From contig PXSK01000003.1 of the NCBI GenBank assembly GCA_003022865.1, positions 1 through 35,321 of the forward strand: 35,321 bases of DNA, in the 5' to 3' direction. A model generated the notes under the pieces. It saw only the letters and a list, made by a program, of their open reading frames with translations. It did not search any database and was not told the origin of the DNA. This DNA comes from Halobacteriales archaeon SW_5_70_135. Its GTDB lineage: Archaea; Halobacteriota; Halobacteria; Halobacteriales; SW-7-71-33. A program made the position numbers and the translations under genes. This document shows positions 34,320 to 35,321 of this stretch, one piece after another. The first letter of the stretch is position 1, and each line of letters begins with the position of its first letter.

Positions 34320-35321
34320 CGGTCGAGGCGCTGATCGTCGCCTGTCTGCTCGGGGCGGCGGTCACCGTCTTCGCGCCGAACCGGGTCGCGAGCCGGGTGG
34401 CGCTGCTCGCCAGCCTCGTCCCGGTGGCGATATCGGCCTGGATGTACGCCACCTTCTCGGGCGTCGGCAACGCGCTGGTCGACGGCACGGTCGCCGAGGG
34501 TGACATCGCCTTCGAGACGACCGCCGAGTGGGTCGAACTCGGCCAGTACACGCTCCGCTGGCACGTCGGCCTGGACGGCATCAGTATGCCGCTGGTCGCG
34601 CTGACGACGGTGCTCACGTCGCTCGCGGTCGTCAGCTCCGTCTCGGCGATAGACGAGCGGCAGTCGCAGTTCTACGGGCTGATGCTGTTCGTGGAGGCCG
34701 GCCTGCTCGGCGTGTTCTCCGCGCTCGACTTCTTCGCCTGGTTCGTCTTCTGGGAGGGCGTGCTGGTGCCGATGTACTTCCTCGTCGGCGTCTGGGGCGG
34801 CCCCCGACGTCTCGCTGGTGTTCGCGCTGGGCCCGGCAGTCGACTCCTTCGACATGGTCGCCGTCGCCGGGGCGCTGCGGGACGGGGCACTGACCGGCGC
34901 CCTGGGCCTGACCGCCGACGCCCTGGCGCTGGTGGCGTTCGTGGCGATGTTCTTCGGCTTCGGCGTGAAGGTGCCCGTCGTCCCGCTGCACACGTGGCTG
35001 CCCGACGCTCACGTCGAGGCACCCACCCCTGTCTCGATTGTGCTGGCCGGCGTCCTGCTGAAGATGGGTACCTACGCCCTGCTACGGTACAACTTCACGA
35101 TGCTCGCGGAGGTGGCCCGGCGGCCGACGGTCGCCACCGCCGTCGCCGTCGTCGCCGTCGTCTCAGTGCTGTACGGCGCCGTGCTCGCGCTGGCGCAGTC
35201 CGACCTGAAGCGGATCGTCGCTTACTCCTCCGTCTCCTCGATGGGGTACGTCCTCCTGGGACTGGTAGCGTACACGGTGTACGGCGTCGGCGGCGCCACC
35301 TTCCAGATGGTCAGCCACGGG
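34316..35321 (+). pseudogene. nuoM: Complex I-like subunit NuoM, internal deletion with frameshift, cut by window end
   Basis: GTG 34316 overlaps the nuoL stop. The first frame reads a normal N-terminal half up to FFAWFVFWEGVLVPMYFLVGVWGGPR near 34806, including the TM5 Glu. The family then continues with about 30 residues (the 'KYAAIKFF..TN.ASL.M..GF.AL.FG'-like helix), which are absent. The real protein resumes in another frame from PDVSLVFALGPAVDSFDMV through FGVKVPVVPLHTWLPDAHVEAPTPVSIVLAGVLLKMGTYALL and LAQSDLKRIVAYSSVSSMGYVLLGLVAYTVYGVGG. It stays open to the right edge. One membrane helix and the frame are lost, so no full NuoM can be made as written. The end of the gene and nuoN should lie beyond the window. 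Confidence 0.88.

Overview
The window is haloarchaeal (class Halobacteria) chromosomal DNA. The evidence is very high GC, strongly acidic proteins, GTG/ATG starts with TATA-like boxes 25-30 nt upstream (leaderless-type promoters), an archaeal-type PEP carboxylase, a complete methylaspartate-cycle gene set, a trpDFEG operon and a nuo (complex I-like) operon with a nuoCD fusion. Genus cannot be assigned from sequence alone.

Layout. 1-915: the tail of an unknown protein, then a decayed IS6-type transposase in AT-richer DNA. 916-5754: a DUF302 protein, a DJ-1/PfpI protein, a TetR regulator-MATE exporter pair with a perfect 20-bp palindrome upstream, and an M20 amidase/carbamoylase. 5804-13528: PEP carboxylase, a small two-gene unit with a possible ParB-like fold, then the leftward operon glmS-glmE-mal-mch-CoA transferase. 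This operon turns glutamate into methylaspartate, mesaconate, mesaconyl-CoA and methylmalyl-CoA; with PEP carboxylase it suggests a carbon-assimilation and anaplerosis neighbourhood. 13647-18177: a nucleoside deaminase and the leftward trpD-trpF-trpE-trpG operon. 18294-19835: tRNA-Val(GAC), a broken HNH endonuclease gene and a small membrane protein.

19918-26221: a HFX_2341/DUF6293-type regulator, a truncated and frameshifted katG remnant, a four-CBS protein with a ribosome-hibernation-like C-terminal domain, a DUF5518 membrane protein, purK, a HEAT-repeat protein and purE (purK and purE are successive steps of purine synthesis). 26438-35321: nuoA-B-CD-H-I-J1-J2-K-L-M, running off the right edge.

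The most unusual signal is in the nuo operon. nuoI, nuoJ1 and nuoM each appear to lack an internal segment of roughly 66-90 nt compared with the families. The losses remove an Fe-S ligand and a frame in nuoI, the conserved TM3 region in nuoJ1, and a transmembrane helix plus the frame in nuoM. The flanking genes nuoA, B, CD, H, K and L look intact, and nuoJ2 carries an unusual ~115-residue insert. This is either real decay or remodelling of complex I, or an assembly artefact. Raw reads would decide. I did not find a clearly new defence or mobile system; the other oddities are three further gene remnants (IS6, HNH, katG) and several candidate regulatory palindromes.
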